Positions 1 through 6,223 of a stretch of 8,166 nt of DNA are shown piece by piece. Position numbers and translations under genes: made by a program. The first letter of the stretch is position 1; the number at the start of each line of letters is the position of its first letter. Origin of the DNA: Dysgonamonadaceae bacterium (GTDB lineage: Bacteria; Bacteroidota; Bacteroidia; Bacteroidales; Azobacteroidaceae); NCBI GenBank assembly GCA_031282925.1, contig JAITCT010000244.1, positions 1 to 8,166 on the forward strand, given 5' to 3'. Under the pieces are notes generated by a model. The model saw nothing but the letters and a program-made list of their open reading frames with translations, searched no databases and was not told where the DNA came from.

Positions 1-419
1 ATAATTAAATCGCTGAACAAATCGCCTGCCGACAAGCTGCCGGAAATATCGGTATCTAACAGCAAAGCCGTATCTTTCAGGAGTTTGACAAGCGAACTGT
101 TCAGCATGTCAAGCCCCTGTTTTGTAGTTACTTTATTCATGCTTAACCGGATAACGGGACTTGGCTTGAAGCCGGAACGGTTGAGCCACTCTTCGGCATA
201 CAGTCCTTTGAAAAGTTCTTTCCTGCCTTGAAACATTGCCTCTAATGTAGCAAGTGTAAGCGACTTGCCGAAGCGGCGGGGACGGGCCAGGAAATATACT
301 TTTCCTTTCTCAATTAAATGAACCAGCATCCGGGTTTTATCTACGTAAATATAACCGTCTTCAATGATTTTCTCAAATGTCTGTATGCCCTCAGGCAATT
401 TTCTCCGTTGTGTATCCAT
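1..419 (-). CDS. AAA-ATPase-like protein, DUF1703 type (N-terminal part)
   Basis: The minus strand is open from an ATG at 417-419 to the window edge, giving 139 codons and no stop, so the gene is 3'-truncated by the window. The product begins with MDTQRRKLPEGIQTFEKIIE. It shows the two hallmarks of the AAA-ATPase_like family (PF09820): YVDKT at residues 25-29 and RPRRFGKSL at 46-54, the latter being the P-loop-like segment. 'LEAMFQGRKELFKGL' follows, also typical. Full members are about 500-580 residues and usually end in a PD-(D/E)XK nuclease-like domain (PF08011), which would lie outside the window. The cellular role of the family is not established; it is often multi-copy in gut Bacteroidota and clostridia. 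The start lies 84 bp downstream of the tonB stop on the same strand, so read-through from that operon is possible, but the gene is probably a separate accessory unit. No clear promoter or Shine-Dalgarno sequence precedes it. Confidence 0.85.
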   Translation of the reverse strand, partial: MDTQRRKLPEGIQTFEKIIEDGYIYVDKTRMLVHLIEKGKVYFLARPRRFGKSLTLATLEAMFQGRKELFKGLYAEEWLNRSGFKPSPVIRLSMNKVTTKQGLDMLNSSLVKLLKDTALLLDTDISGSLSAGDLFSDLI

Positions 420-503
420 AGGTTTCAAAGTTTTTTATATTCTTTTCCGATTGCTTCTGCAACCATCGTTCCGTTCCCTTATACCCAACTGTTGCCTTAG
501 CCG

Positions 504-1262
504 TTATTTCAAATAATATTTGTAAGTAATCGTTCCCACCTGGTTATTATTCCTGTCAATACTGCTGAACTTTGCCTTTCGCGCAGCATCCAGAGCCGAC
601 TTGCGCATAGCCATGCTGCCGATGGTAGTCCCCTTCCCAATCTCGGCGCTAATAACATTTCCCCGCGGATCGACGGTGATGTTAACCACAATATTTCCTT
701 CTTCCTGGTCTGAATAGGCGGGTTTCGGCAGGCCTTCCGCCCCTGCCAGGGTACGTCCGCCCAGGTTAAATTCGTTGTAAGCGCTTCCGTTTGCTCCGGC
801 GGGAACGCTTTGCGGATTATCCCGTTTTCCCGCACCGGTTTGCCCTGCACCCTGCCGCCCCATGCCGGCAAAAGCTCCGGTAACCTGCCGGTCAATGGCG
901 TCCCGTTTGCGCTGTTCCTGCTCCCTCCTGGCCTGTTCGGATTTTGCGGCTTCAACGGCAACCGTTTGTTCCGTGTTTTGAGTAACGGGCGGCGTTTGTT
1001 GCGTTTGGAGGCTTTCGGGTATGTCCCTGACAGACGGATCCGGAAGGGCTTCCCGGGGCGCCGCCTCGTCTGTTTCGTCCGTTTCGCCTTTGGGAACAAA
1101 AGTTCCCGCCGCTAAGTCAACCGTCCCGAAATGAACCGGAACGCCTTCTTCCTCCGCTTTTGTTTCCGTTCGTAAAAAAGTATGATAAAGGGCGAAAAAC
1201 AGCGCGATATACAAAAGTATCGAACAGATTATTCCATATATTTTTCCTTTCGTCGATTCCAT
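504..1262 (-). CDS. tonB: TonB-family energy transducer
   Basis: This 252-residue inner-membrane-anchored protein should transmit proton-motive force from ExbB/ExbD to TonB-dependent outer-membrane receptors. A short cytoplasmic N-terminus (MESTKGK) precedes one membrane segment at about residues 9-29. The periplasmic linker (30-175) is acidic and Pro-containing, then Glu/Arg/Gln-rich around 105-126 (coiled-coil-like), then Gly-rich. The C-terminal TonB domain covers about 176-252, with 'VVNITVDPRGNVISAEI' (192-208), an A-rich helix (MRKSALDAARKAKF) and the terminal strand 'QVGTITYKYYLK'. Last gene of the exbB-exbD-tonB operon; its ATG lies 12 nt after the exbD stop. A second ATG ten bases upstream (1270-1272) is out of frame. 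The linker has some TolA character, but no tolB or pal is visible in the window, so TonB is the better name. Which receptor it serves cannot be read from the sequence. Confidence 0.88.
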   Translation of the reverse strand: MESTKGKIYGIICSILLYIALFFALYHTFLRTETKAEEEGVPVHFGTVDLAAGTFVPKGETDETDEAAPREALPDPSVRDIPESLQTQQTPPVTQNTEQTVAVEAAKSEQARREQEQRKRDAIDRQVTGAFAGMGRQGAGQTGAGKRDNPQSVPAGANGSAYNEFNLGGRTLAGAEGLPKPAYSDQEEGNIVVNITVDPRGNVISAEIGKGTTIGSMAMRKSALDAARKAKFSSIDRNNNQVGTITYKYYLK

Positions 1263-1274
1263 GCGATTCCATAT

Positions 1275-1679
1275 CTATTTGGGGCGGGTAATCAGCACCA
1301 TCCTGAAATTGTTCCGGCCGGCAATGTCCAGCACCTTCACTATTTCTCCGTAAGGAACGGATTCATCGGCATACAGCGCTACATAGATATCCGGTTCTTT
1401 ATCGTAACACTGCCGCAGGAAAGGCGCAATTTCGTCAAACCCTGCGGGGCGTTCTTTCCCGTTGCCGTATGCTACATAATAGTTCAGCCTTGCGTCGATT
1501 GTTACGCGGGCAAGCGGTTTCACCGAAGTTTGCCGGGCGCTTTGCGGCAAAACGACTTTTATTGCGTTGGGTATGACCACCGTCGAAGTGAGCATGAAAA
1601 ATATAAGTAAAAGGAAAATCATATCCGTCATGGAAGCCATGCTGAATTCGGCCGTTATTTTTCTTCTTTTCAACGCCAT
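1275..1679 (-). CDS. exbD: ExbD/TolR-family biopolymer transport protein
   Basis: This 134-residue protein is of normal length for ExbD, the plug/stator subunit that works with the ExbB pentamer to energise TonB. A basic cytoplasmic N-terminus (MALKRRKI) leads into a single membrane helix at about 17-37 that begins 'MASMTDMIFLLLIFFML'. Asp19 in this segment matches the conserved proton-carrying aspartate of ExbD/TolR. The remainder is a small periplasmic domain ('YVALYADESVPYGEIVKVLDIAGRN' in part) ending in LITRPK. The gene begins 6 nt after the exbB stop and ends 12 nt before tonB, so the three are almost certainly one transcript. TolR is the alternative name; the TonB-like gene next to it favours ExbD. 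Confidence 0.92.
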   Translation of the reverse strand: MALKRRKITAEFSMASMTDMIFLLLIFFMLTSTVVIPNAIKVVLPQSARQTSVKPLARVTIDARLNYYVAYGNGKERPAGFDEIAPFLRQCYDKEPDIYVALYADESVPYGEIVKVLDIAGRNNFRMVLITRPK

Positions 1680-1685
1680 CGCCTT

Positions 1686-2384
1686 TTATTTAGAGGGTTC
1701 ATTCAATAAATCCATAAATTCCATTGAGCGGGATTCCATGGCGTTTACAACTTCATTCACCCTGGCAACCAAATAGTTATACGACAGCAATGCGATAATG
1801 CCGACAATCAGTCCGGCGACGGTTGTTACAAGCGCTTCGTAAATGCCCGAAGAAAGCAGGGCGACATTTACGCCGGAACCTGCATTCGCCATGTTAAAGA
1901 AGGCGCGTACCATACCGGTTACCGTTCCGAGAAATCCGAGCATGGGAGCGACGGCGGCGGTAGTAGCCACCCAGGGAAACCCTTTTTCCAGTTTGGCAAT
2001 TTCCAGGTTGCCTGCGTTTTCGATAGCGACTTGAATATCGTTTGTTGAGCGTCCCAGGCGGGAAATTCCTTTCTCAATCATTCTCGCGTTGGGCGTTTTG
2101 GCCATCCGGCACAAATTCACGGCGGAGTCAATTTTTCCCTCGTGGATGTAATCCCTGATTCTGTTCATGAAAGTGTCGTCTTTCCTGCCTGCTTTGCTAA
2201 TGACAAAAATCCGTTCTGTGAGAACAACCAATGAAATGAAAAGCAACAAACCGATGGGAATCATAATCCATCCGCCTTTCAGCGCCAGGTCGAAAAGATT
2301 GATTTCCGCTTCGGCGGTTCCGGGTGCAGCGGCGCCGGTTACCACTTCGTTTACTCCGCTTTGAATAAATAACGTTAAGTTCAT
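1686..2384 (-). CDS. exbB: MotA/TolQ/ExbB-family proton channel
   Basis: This 232-residue integral membrane protein is the pentameric proton-channel subunit of the TonB energising complex. Three membrane helices are visible at about 38-61, 138-163 and 174-206. The second carries the family signature 'APMLGFLGTVTGMVRAFF' and the third 'GIYEALVTTVAGLIVGIIAL', the regions that line the channel and contact ExbD. A cytoplasmic domain of about 75 residues lies between helices 1 and 2, as expected. The first 35 residues form a short extension before helix 1 (NEVVTGAAAPGTAEAE), which is common in Bacteroidota ExbB proteins. First gene of the operon, preceded by a good Bacteroidota promoter at 2431-2463. 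From memory, related Bacteroides genomes often have pdxJ just upstream of this operon; none is present here. Confidence 0.93.
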   Translation of the reverse strand: MNLTLFIQSGVNEVVTGAAAPGTAEAEINLFDLALKGGWIMIPIGLLLFISLVVLTERIFVISKAGRKDDTFMNRIRDYIHEGKIDSAVNLCRMAKTPNARMIEKGISRLGRSTNDIQVAIENAGNLEIAKLEKGFPWVATTAAVAPMLGFLGTVTGMVRAFFNMANAGSGVNVALLSSGIYEALVTTVAGLIVGIIALLSYNYLVARVNEVVNAMESRSMEFMDLLNEPSK

Positions 2385-2405
2385 AAGTATTTATAAATAA
2401 ATAGT

Positions 2406-2413
2406 TAAATTTG
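2406..2413 (+). promoter_or_regulatory. Possible -7 element for the CBS gene-nadK pair
   Basis: TAAATTTG on the plus strand matches TAnnTTTG exactly and lies 50 nt before the ATG of the CBS-domain gene, a sensible distance. No TTTG is present 19-21 nt upstream (2381-2386 read tcataa), so only half of the promoter is supported. It lies between the exbB ATG and the exbB -7 element, inside the exbB 5' leader. Confidence 0.28.
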
Positions 2414-2430
2414 CACGCTCATTAGAGTTG

Positions 2431-2463
2431 CAAAAGTAATATTTTTATTTCAAAAACTACAAA
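2431..2463 (-). promoter_or_regulatory. Bacteroidota-type promoter for exbB-exbD-tonB
   Basis: Read on the minus strand, the -33 element TTTG (2460-2463) is followed after 21 nt by TACTTTTG (2431-2438), an exact match to the -7 consensus TAnnTTTG. The 19-21 nt spacing known for the Bacteroidetes primary sigma factor is satisfied. The implied transcription start lies about 40-45 nt upstream of the exbB ATG at 2384. The -33 element directly abuts the ATG of the divergent CBS-domain gene, so transcription or factor binding on one side could affect the other. Confidence 0.6.
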
Positions 2464-3120
2464 ATGTTTTGCAAAGAAATCTTAGTAAAAGAAATTCCGG
2501 CGCTAAAACCGGATGATTCCGGCTTCCATGCGGCCTTGCTGATGGAAGATTTGAAACTGAAGCACCTTCCGGTCGTCAAGGACGGGGTTTATGTCTATCT
2601 TTTATCGGAAAAAGATATCAACATGAAAAATCCGGAGGAAGAGATTGAAAACACTTGTTTTTATGCGCCTTACGTATGGGAGGAATCTTCCGTCGTCGAG
2701 GCATTGCAGGTGATGAGCAAAGATTTGCTGACTTTATTGCCTGTTGTTGCGGAAAACGGGGTATATGCAGGGGCGGTTACCTTGCCGGTTTTGGCCGAAA
2801 GCCTGAACGAAATAAGCCATACCGGTTCGGAAGGCGCTTTGGTAGCCGTTGAATTGAATCAGCCGGATTATGTATTGTCGCAAATCATTCATTTGATCGA
2901 AGCCAACCGGGCAAAAGTTTTGAGCCTGTTTTCGTATATGGAAAAAGAAACCGGCAAACAAATCCTGCTTTTCAAAATTGACCTGGAAGACGCTTCGCCG
3001 GTGATAAGAAGTCTGGAGCGGTTTAACTATCCGGTCAAGTATTACAGGCAAAAGCAGATGCTTCCCGACGAAATCCTGCAAAGGCGGGTGGATGAACTGA
3101 TACATTATATTGAACTGTAA
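2464..3120 (+). CDS. CBS-domain protein, AcuB-like
   Basis: A 218-residue soluble, presumably cytoplasmic protein. Two CBS-like motifs are visible. The first spans about 1-54 ('LLMEDLKLKHLPVVKDG' then 'YLLSEKDI'), and the second about 62-116 ('SSVVEALQVMSKDLLTLLPV' then 'YAGAVTLPVL'). The last 90 residues ('YVLSQIIHLIEANRAKVLSL', then an alternating strand/helix pattern to 'VKYYRQK') look like an ACT-type fold, the arrangement seen in AcuB-like proteins. CBS pairs commonly bind adenine nucleotides (AMP, ATP, SAM, NAD), and ACT domains bind small metabolites, so a sensing role is likely; no enzymatic motif is seen. The stop lies 14 nt before the nadK ATG, so the two are probably co-transcribed, and a regulatory link to NAD(P) metabolism is an inference from this position only. 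Confidence 0.8.
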   Translation: MFCKEILVKEIPALKPDDSGFHAALLMEDLKLKHLPVVKDGVYVYLLSEKDINMKNPEEEIENTCFYAPYVWEESSVVEALQVMSKDLLTLLPVVAENGVYAGAVTLPVLAESLNEISHTGSEGALVAVELNQPDYVLSQIIHLIEANRAKVLSLFSYMEKETGKQILLFKIDLEDASPVIRSLERFNYPVKYYRQKQMLPDEILQRRVDELIHYIEL

Positions 3121-3134
3121 TTTTGAATACCATA

Positions 3135-4019
3135 ATGAAAATCGGAATATTCGGGAGCGACTACCAGGCCGGCAAACAGGAAAGCATCAAAACGCTGTTT
3201 GACGAAATACGGTTTTTAGGCGGCAAAGTGTGGGTCGAAGCGGGATTTTACCGCTATCTGTCCGGACAGTTTGCCTATACGCCCGAAATTGAAGGCGTCA
3301 TCGAATCCGACGCTTTCCCCCTGGACATGGCAATCAGTTTGGGCGGCGACGGCACGTTCCTGCGGACGGCGGCTTGGGTCGGACGCCGGGAAATTCCCGT
3401 TTTGGGAATTAACACCGGACGTTTGGGTTTCCTTGCCGACGTCGGTACGAACGAGATTGTCGAAACGCTGGAAGAAGTCTTCCGGGGCGATTACCTGACG
3501 GAAGAAAGAAGCGTGCTTGAGTTGCAGTCGCCTCTCCCGCAGTATGGGAGCAGCAATTTTGCTTTGAACGAAATTGCCGTGCTGAAGCGGGACACTTCAT
3601 CCATGATTACGGTTCACACCCATTTGAACGAAGAATTTCTGACTACTTACCTGGCCGACGGTTTATTGATAGCCACGCCTACCGGTTCAACGGCTTATTC
3701 AATGAGCGTGAACGGGCCGATTATTATCCCTCAGGCGAATAACATTGTGTTAAGTCCGGTAGCCCCCCATTCGCTGAACGTGCGTCCGCTGGTGATTCCG
3801 GAAGATTACCGCATCCGTTTGAAGGTTGAAACGCGGAACGGCAATTTCCTGATTTCTTTGGACGGGCGTTCCGCCGTTTATCCTTCGGAAAGTGAATTTA
3901 TGATTAACAGGGCGGATTTTTGCGTAAAAATTGTGAAACGTACCCGGCAAAGTTTTTATGATACCCTGCGGAAGAAACTGTTGTGGGGAACGGACGTTCG
4001 GGAGGTTGCGACAAACTAA
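3135..4019 (+). CDS. nadK: NAD kinase
   Basis: A 294-residue cytoplasmic enzyme that phosphorylates NAD at the 2'-hydroxyl of the adenosine ribose to give NADP. Family motifs are all present: GGDGT at residues 70-74 (phosphate binding and catalytic Asp), 'NTGRLGFL' at 93-100, 'FALNE' at 142-146, 'DGLLIATPTGSTAYS' at 175-189, 'SPVAPHSL' at 207-214 and 'SLDG' at 242-245. Length is normal for bacterial NadK. I chose the ATG at 3135 (MKIGIFGSDYQ). A TTG twelve bases upstream would add only four residues (MNTI) before the usual MKIG/MKIAIFG start. The gene sits 14 nt after the CBS-domain gene and probably shares its transcript. Confidence 0.96.
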   Translation: MKIGIFGSDYQAGKQESIKTLFDEIRFLGGKVWVEAGFYRYLSGQFAYTPEIEGVIESDAFPLDMAISLGGDGTFLRTAAWVGRREIPVLGINTGRLGFLADVGTNEIVETLEEVFRGDYLTEERSVLELQSPLPQYGSSNFALNEIAVLKRDTSSMITVHTHLNEEFLTTYLADGLLIATPTGSTAYSMSVNGPIIIPQANNIVLSPVAPHSLNVRPLVIPEDYRIRLKVETRNGNFLISLDGRSAVYPSESEFMINRADFCVKIVKRTRQSFYDTLRKKLLWGTDVREVATN

Positions 4020-4151
4020 TTCACAGATAACGAAACGTTTTCCCCGGAAATACCGGATTTCCCCTGCATGGAAAAGAAGATGAAAGATAAATATTGTTTA
4101 CAATAAGCTCCTTGCTTTCCCGTTATTATTCATCGGACAAACTTATCGAAT

Positions 4152-4859
4152 ATGAGCAAAACAACATTCACGGTCATGGGTCTTTTGCTGTTGAGCAGCC
4201 TCCTTTCGGCACAGACTCGGAAGCCATGGAATCAACCGTATGGCGATTATAAATTGTATCATTTCGGGATTACTGTGGGCATGAACTTTCAGGATTTGCT
4301 GTTGACCAATTCGGGTACTGCCGCCGGAAACGGGGAAACCTGGTACGGAACGATTCCGGATTATTCTCCGGGATTTACCGTTGGGTTGATAGCCGATTTG
4401 TTTTTGAATCCGTACATGAACCTTCGTTTTACGCCCATGCTCTGTTTCGGCGACAAGGAATTTGAATTTGTGGAACAGACCAAACAGGAAGAAAATTTCA
4501 AAACCGGTGTGCGTTCCAACTATTTGATGATTCCGCTTGATTTGAAAATCCGTTCGATGCGGTTGAACAATTACCGTCCTTACGTTCTTGCCGGCATATA
4601 TTCCGCTGTAGACCTGGGACGTAAAAAAGACGACCCGATACTTTTGAAACCAATGGATTACGGCATATCCATCGGATTGGGGTGCGATTTTTACCTCCCG
4701 TTTGTCAAAGTCATACCGGAAATCCGTTTTTGTTTCGGATTGAGCAATATGCTGGAACAGGACCGCTCCGACCTGACTGACCTCAGCATGGAGAAGTATT
4801 CCAAAGCCCTTTCCAAAGGCGTTTCCCGGATGATTATTTTTACTTTCAGTTTTGAATGA
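4152..4859 (+). CDS. porT: PorT-family outer-membrane beta-barrel protein
   Basis: A 235-residue exported protein. A signal peptide (MSKTTFTVMGLLLLSSLLSA) precedes a likely cleavage between Ala20 and Gln21, giving the N-terminal Gln usual in Bacteroidota. The mature part has alternating aromatic/hydrophobic strands and ends in an aromatic-rich terminal strand (MIIFTFSFE), consistent with a small outer-membrane barrel. Segments matching the PorT family as I remember it are 'YHFGITVGMNFQDLLL', 'SPGFTVGLIADLFLNPYMNL', 'RFTPMLCFGDKEFEF', 'IPLDLKIRSMRLNNYRPYVL' and 'IPEIRFCFGLSNML'. PorT is needed for type IX secretion and gingipain export in Porphyromonas gingivalis. Separated from nadK by 132 bp without a convincing promoter or terminator. 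The family is much wider in Bacteroidota than genuine T9SS PorT, so the secretion role is probable, not proven. Confidence 0.75.
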   Translation: MSKTTFTVMGLLLLSSLLSAQTRKPWNQPYGDYKLYHFGITVGMNFQDLLLTNSGTAAGNGETWYGTIPDYSPGFTVGLIADLFLNPYMNLRFTPMLCFGDKEFEFVEQTKQEENFKTGVRSNYLMIPLDLKIRSMRLNNYRPYVLAGIYSAVDLGRKKDDPILLKPMDYGISIGLGCDFYLPFVKVIPEIRFCFGLSNMLEQDRSDLTDLSMEKYSKALSKGVSRMIIFTFSFE

Positions 4860-4883
4860 CAGTAAGATGAAGCCTGATTTTTG
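4851..4883 (+). promoter_or_regulatory. Possible Bacteroidota promoter for the prolyl isomerase-tadA pair
   Basis: TTTG at 4851-4854 (inside the last codons of the porT-like gene) is followed after exactly 21 nt by GATTTTTG at 4876-4883, one mismatch from TAnnTTTG. The implied start would give a 5' leader of about 75 nt before the ATG at 4965. Element order, spacing and position fit; the first base of the -7 box does not. Confidence 0.42.
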
Positions 4884-4964
4884 TAAAATTTAATTTAAGC
4901 TGCGAATGTGTGAACAAACACAAATAAAATGAGCGCATGAGCGGCCTGTAAAAAATAAAAACGT

Positions 4965-5618
4965 ATGAAATCCAATTTATTTACTTTATTATTAGCTGTA
5001 TTTATGTCTGTTTCCTGTCAGCCGAAGGCGCAAACCTACACCATTGAAACCTCTTTGGGAAATATCAAGGTGAAATTGTTTGAAAATACGCCGCTTCACA
5101 AAGAAAATTTTGAAAAATTAGTTGCCGGACAATTTTACGACAGCGTTGTGTTTCACCGCATTATTCCCCGGTTTATGATTCAAACGGGGAATGGCGCTAC
5201 GAAGACTGCAAGCGCAGGGGAAAGGCCGTCCGGCGACGGAGATTTGGGTTATACCGTTCCTGCGGAATTTGTACCTGAAAACTTCCACAAAAAAGGGGCT
5301 TTGGCCGCCGCACGCACAGGCGACCATGTTAATCCCGAAAAACGTTCGTCATGTTCGCAGTTTTACATTGTGCAGGGACGCACTTATTCCGACGAGGAAC
5401 TGGATGCGCTTGAAAATCAAATGCATCAGACCTTTTCCGAATTTCAGCGGGGCATTTACAAGACTTTGGGCGGCACACCTTTCTTAGACGGGAATTATAC
5501 CGTTTTCGGGGAAGTAACCGAAGGATTGGATGTTGTTGACAAAATAGCTTCCGTCCCGACCGGTCCCGGCGATTGGCCCTTATCCGATATCCGGATTCTC
5601 AGGATAGTCAAAAATTAA
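4965..5618 (+). CDS. Cyclophilin-type peptidyl-prolyl isomerase, lipoprotein
   Basis: A 217-residue lipoprotein that should catalyse cis-trans isomerisation of Xaa-Pro bonds in the envelope. The signal peptide ends in a lipobox, SVS-Cys18, followed by QPKAQ. The cyclophilin domain starts near residue 24. It contains 'VVFHRIIPRFMIQTGN' (61-76), where His64, Arg65, Phe70 and Gln73 line up with His54, Arg55, Phe60 and Gln63 of human CypA. 'ALAAARTG' (112-119) and 'SSCSQFYIV' (128-136) follow. 'FLDGNYTVFGEV' replaces CypA's WLDG, so the Trp of the cyclosporin site is Phe. An extra helical stretch of roughly 30 residues (about 139-168, YSDEELDALENQMHQTFSEF) is inserted before that motif, as in many Bacteroidota relatives. 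tadA follows 22 nt after the stop, suggesting co-transcription. The substrate is unknown. Confidence 0.93.
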   Translation: MKSNLFTLLLAVFMSVSCQPKAQTYTIETSLGNIKVKLFENTPLHKENFEKLVAGQFYDSVVFHRIIPRFMIQTGNGATKTASAGERPSGDGDLGYTVPAEFVPENFHKKGALAAARTGDHVNPEKRSSCSQFYIVQGRTYSDEELDALENQMHQTFSEFQRGIYKTLGGTPFLDGNYTVFGEVTEGLDVVDKIASVPTGPGDWPLSDIRILRIVKN

Positions 5619-5639
5619 TTGATAATTGTCAATTATCAA
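5619..5639. repeat. 21-bp perfect palindrome between the isomerase gene and tadA
   Basis: TTGATAATTG-T-CAATTATCAA has two perfect 10-bp arms around a single central T. As RNA it would form a 9-bp stem with a GTC loop. It starts directly after the TAA of the prolyl isomerase gene and ends one base before the tadA ATG, filling the whole 22-nt gap except that base. It is AT-rich and has no T-run, so it is not an ordinary terminator. It could be a protein-binding site, a small mobile repeat, or an RNA hairpin acting on tadA translation. Confidence 0.8.
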
Positions 5640-5640
5640 A

Positions 5641-6072
5641 ATGGATGACATTTATTTTATGAAACAAGCCTTGTCGGAAGCGGAAACGGCTTTCGGCAAA
5701 GGCGAAGTTCCGGTCGGCGCGGTGATTGTCTGCGAAGGGAGAATCATTGCCCGCGCCGGCAATCTGACCGAAACTCTGAATGATGTAACCGCACACGCCG
5801 AGATGCAGGCCATTACGGCCGCCGCTTCCGTTTTAGGCGGGAAATACCTGAAAGACTGCACCCTGTATGTAACCGTTGAACCCTGCCCCATGTGTGCGGG
5901 CGCATTGGCCTGGGCGCAGATTTCCCGGATTGTTTATGGCGCCGGCGATGAAAAAAGGGGCTACTCTCTGGCCGCTCCGGCAATACTCCATCCCAAGACG
6001 CAGGTTTCCGCCGGCATTTTGGCAGAAGAAGCGCAGGGGTTGATGAGGCGGTTTTTTATCGGGAGGCGGTGA
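5641..6072 (+). CDS. tadA: tRNA-specific adenosine deaminase
   Basis: A 143-residue zinc enzyme that deaminates adenosine-34 of tRNA-Arg(ACG) to inosine, allowing decoding of CGU, CGC and CGA. The zinc and catalytic residues are visible: His52 and Glu54 in 'AHAEMQAI' and Cys82 and Cys85 in 'EPCPMCAGAL'. Asn41 in 'ARAGNL' matches the substrate-contacting Asn region. The N-terminal 'YFMKQALSEAETAFGKGEVP' and 'VGAVIV' are typical of TadA. I chose the ATG at 5641 (MDDIYFMKQ). A TTG at 5626 would add five residues, but it lies inside the 21-bp palindrome and TadA proteins normally begin near this ATG. Last gene before the strong terminator at 6134-6168. Confidence 0.95.
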   Translation: MDDIYFMKQALSEAETAFGKGEVPVGAVIVCEGRIIARAGNLTETLNDVTAHAEMQAITAAASVLGGKYLKDCTLYVTVEPCPMCAGALAWAQISRIVYGAGDEKRGYSLAAPAILHPKTQVSAGILAEEAQGLMRRFFIGRR

Positions 6073-6133
6073 ATACTATCGTGCTGCGCACGGGGTGGTA
6101 ATGAAAATGCGTGAGATAAAAAGAGGTTGTGTT

Positions 6134-6168
6134 AAAAGCCCCCGCTTGAGAAAGCGGGGGCTTTTTTT
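6134..6168 (+). terminator. Intrinsic terminator after tadA
   Basis: Two perfect 14-nt arms (AAAAGCCCCCGCTT, 6134-6147, and AAGCGGGGGCTTTT, 6152-6165) enclose the tetraloop GAGA, which fits the stable GNRA class. The run of seven Ts at 6162-6168 completes a textbook Rho-independent terminator. The A-run on the left also gives a T-tract on the other strand, so it may act in both directions. It lies 61 nt after the tadA stop and separates the conserved block from the broken accessory region to the right. Confidence 0.95.
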
Positions 6169-6223
6169 ATATGCACGGCATAGAACTGTTTGAAGCGGGC
6201 GGAGTGGTAGCCGGAAACAGTGA

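Noticed and set aside
420..503. Short minus-strand peptide ORFs between tonB and the ATPase gene
   Set aside because: The ATG-initiated one has only 13 codons; another open frame simply overlaps the ATPase start. No recognisable content.
509..1099. Long minus-strand ORF (196 codons) and plus-strand ORF at 810-1115 over tonB
   Set aside because: Both are basic, low-complexity translations in other frames of the clearly recognisable tonB gene; no domain or start context supports them.
2734..3105. Minus-strand ORF of 123 codons opposite the CBS-domain gene
   Set aside because: It is antisense to a gene with recognisable CBS motifs and has no recognisable features of its own.
3123..3134. TTG as start of nadK
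   Set aside because: It adds only MNTI; the ATG at 3135 gives the usual MKIG start.
4046..4062. Hairpin GGAAAT-ACCGG-ATTTCC after nadK as a terminator
   Set aside because: The stem is only 6 bp and AT-rich at its top, and no T-run follows.
5626..5640. TTG as start of tadA
   Set aside because: It lies within the palindrome and adds five residues not typical of TadA.
6080..6092. Small hairpin CGTGC-TGC-GCACG after tadA
   Set aside because: A 5-bp stem without further support; the real terminator lies 42 nt downstream.
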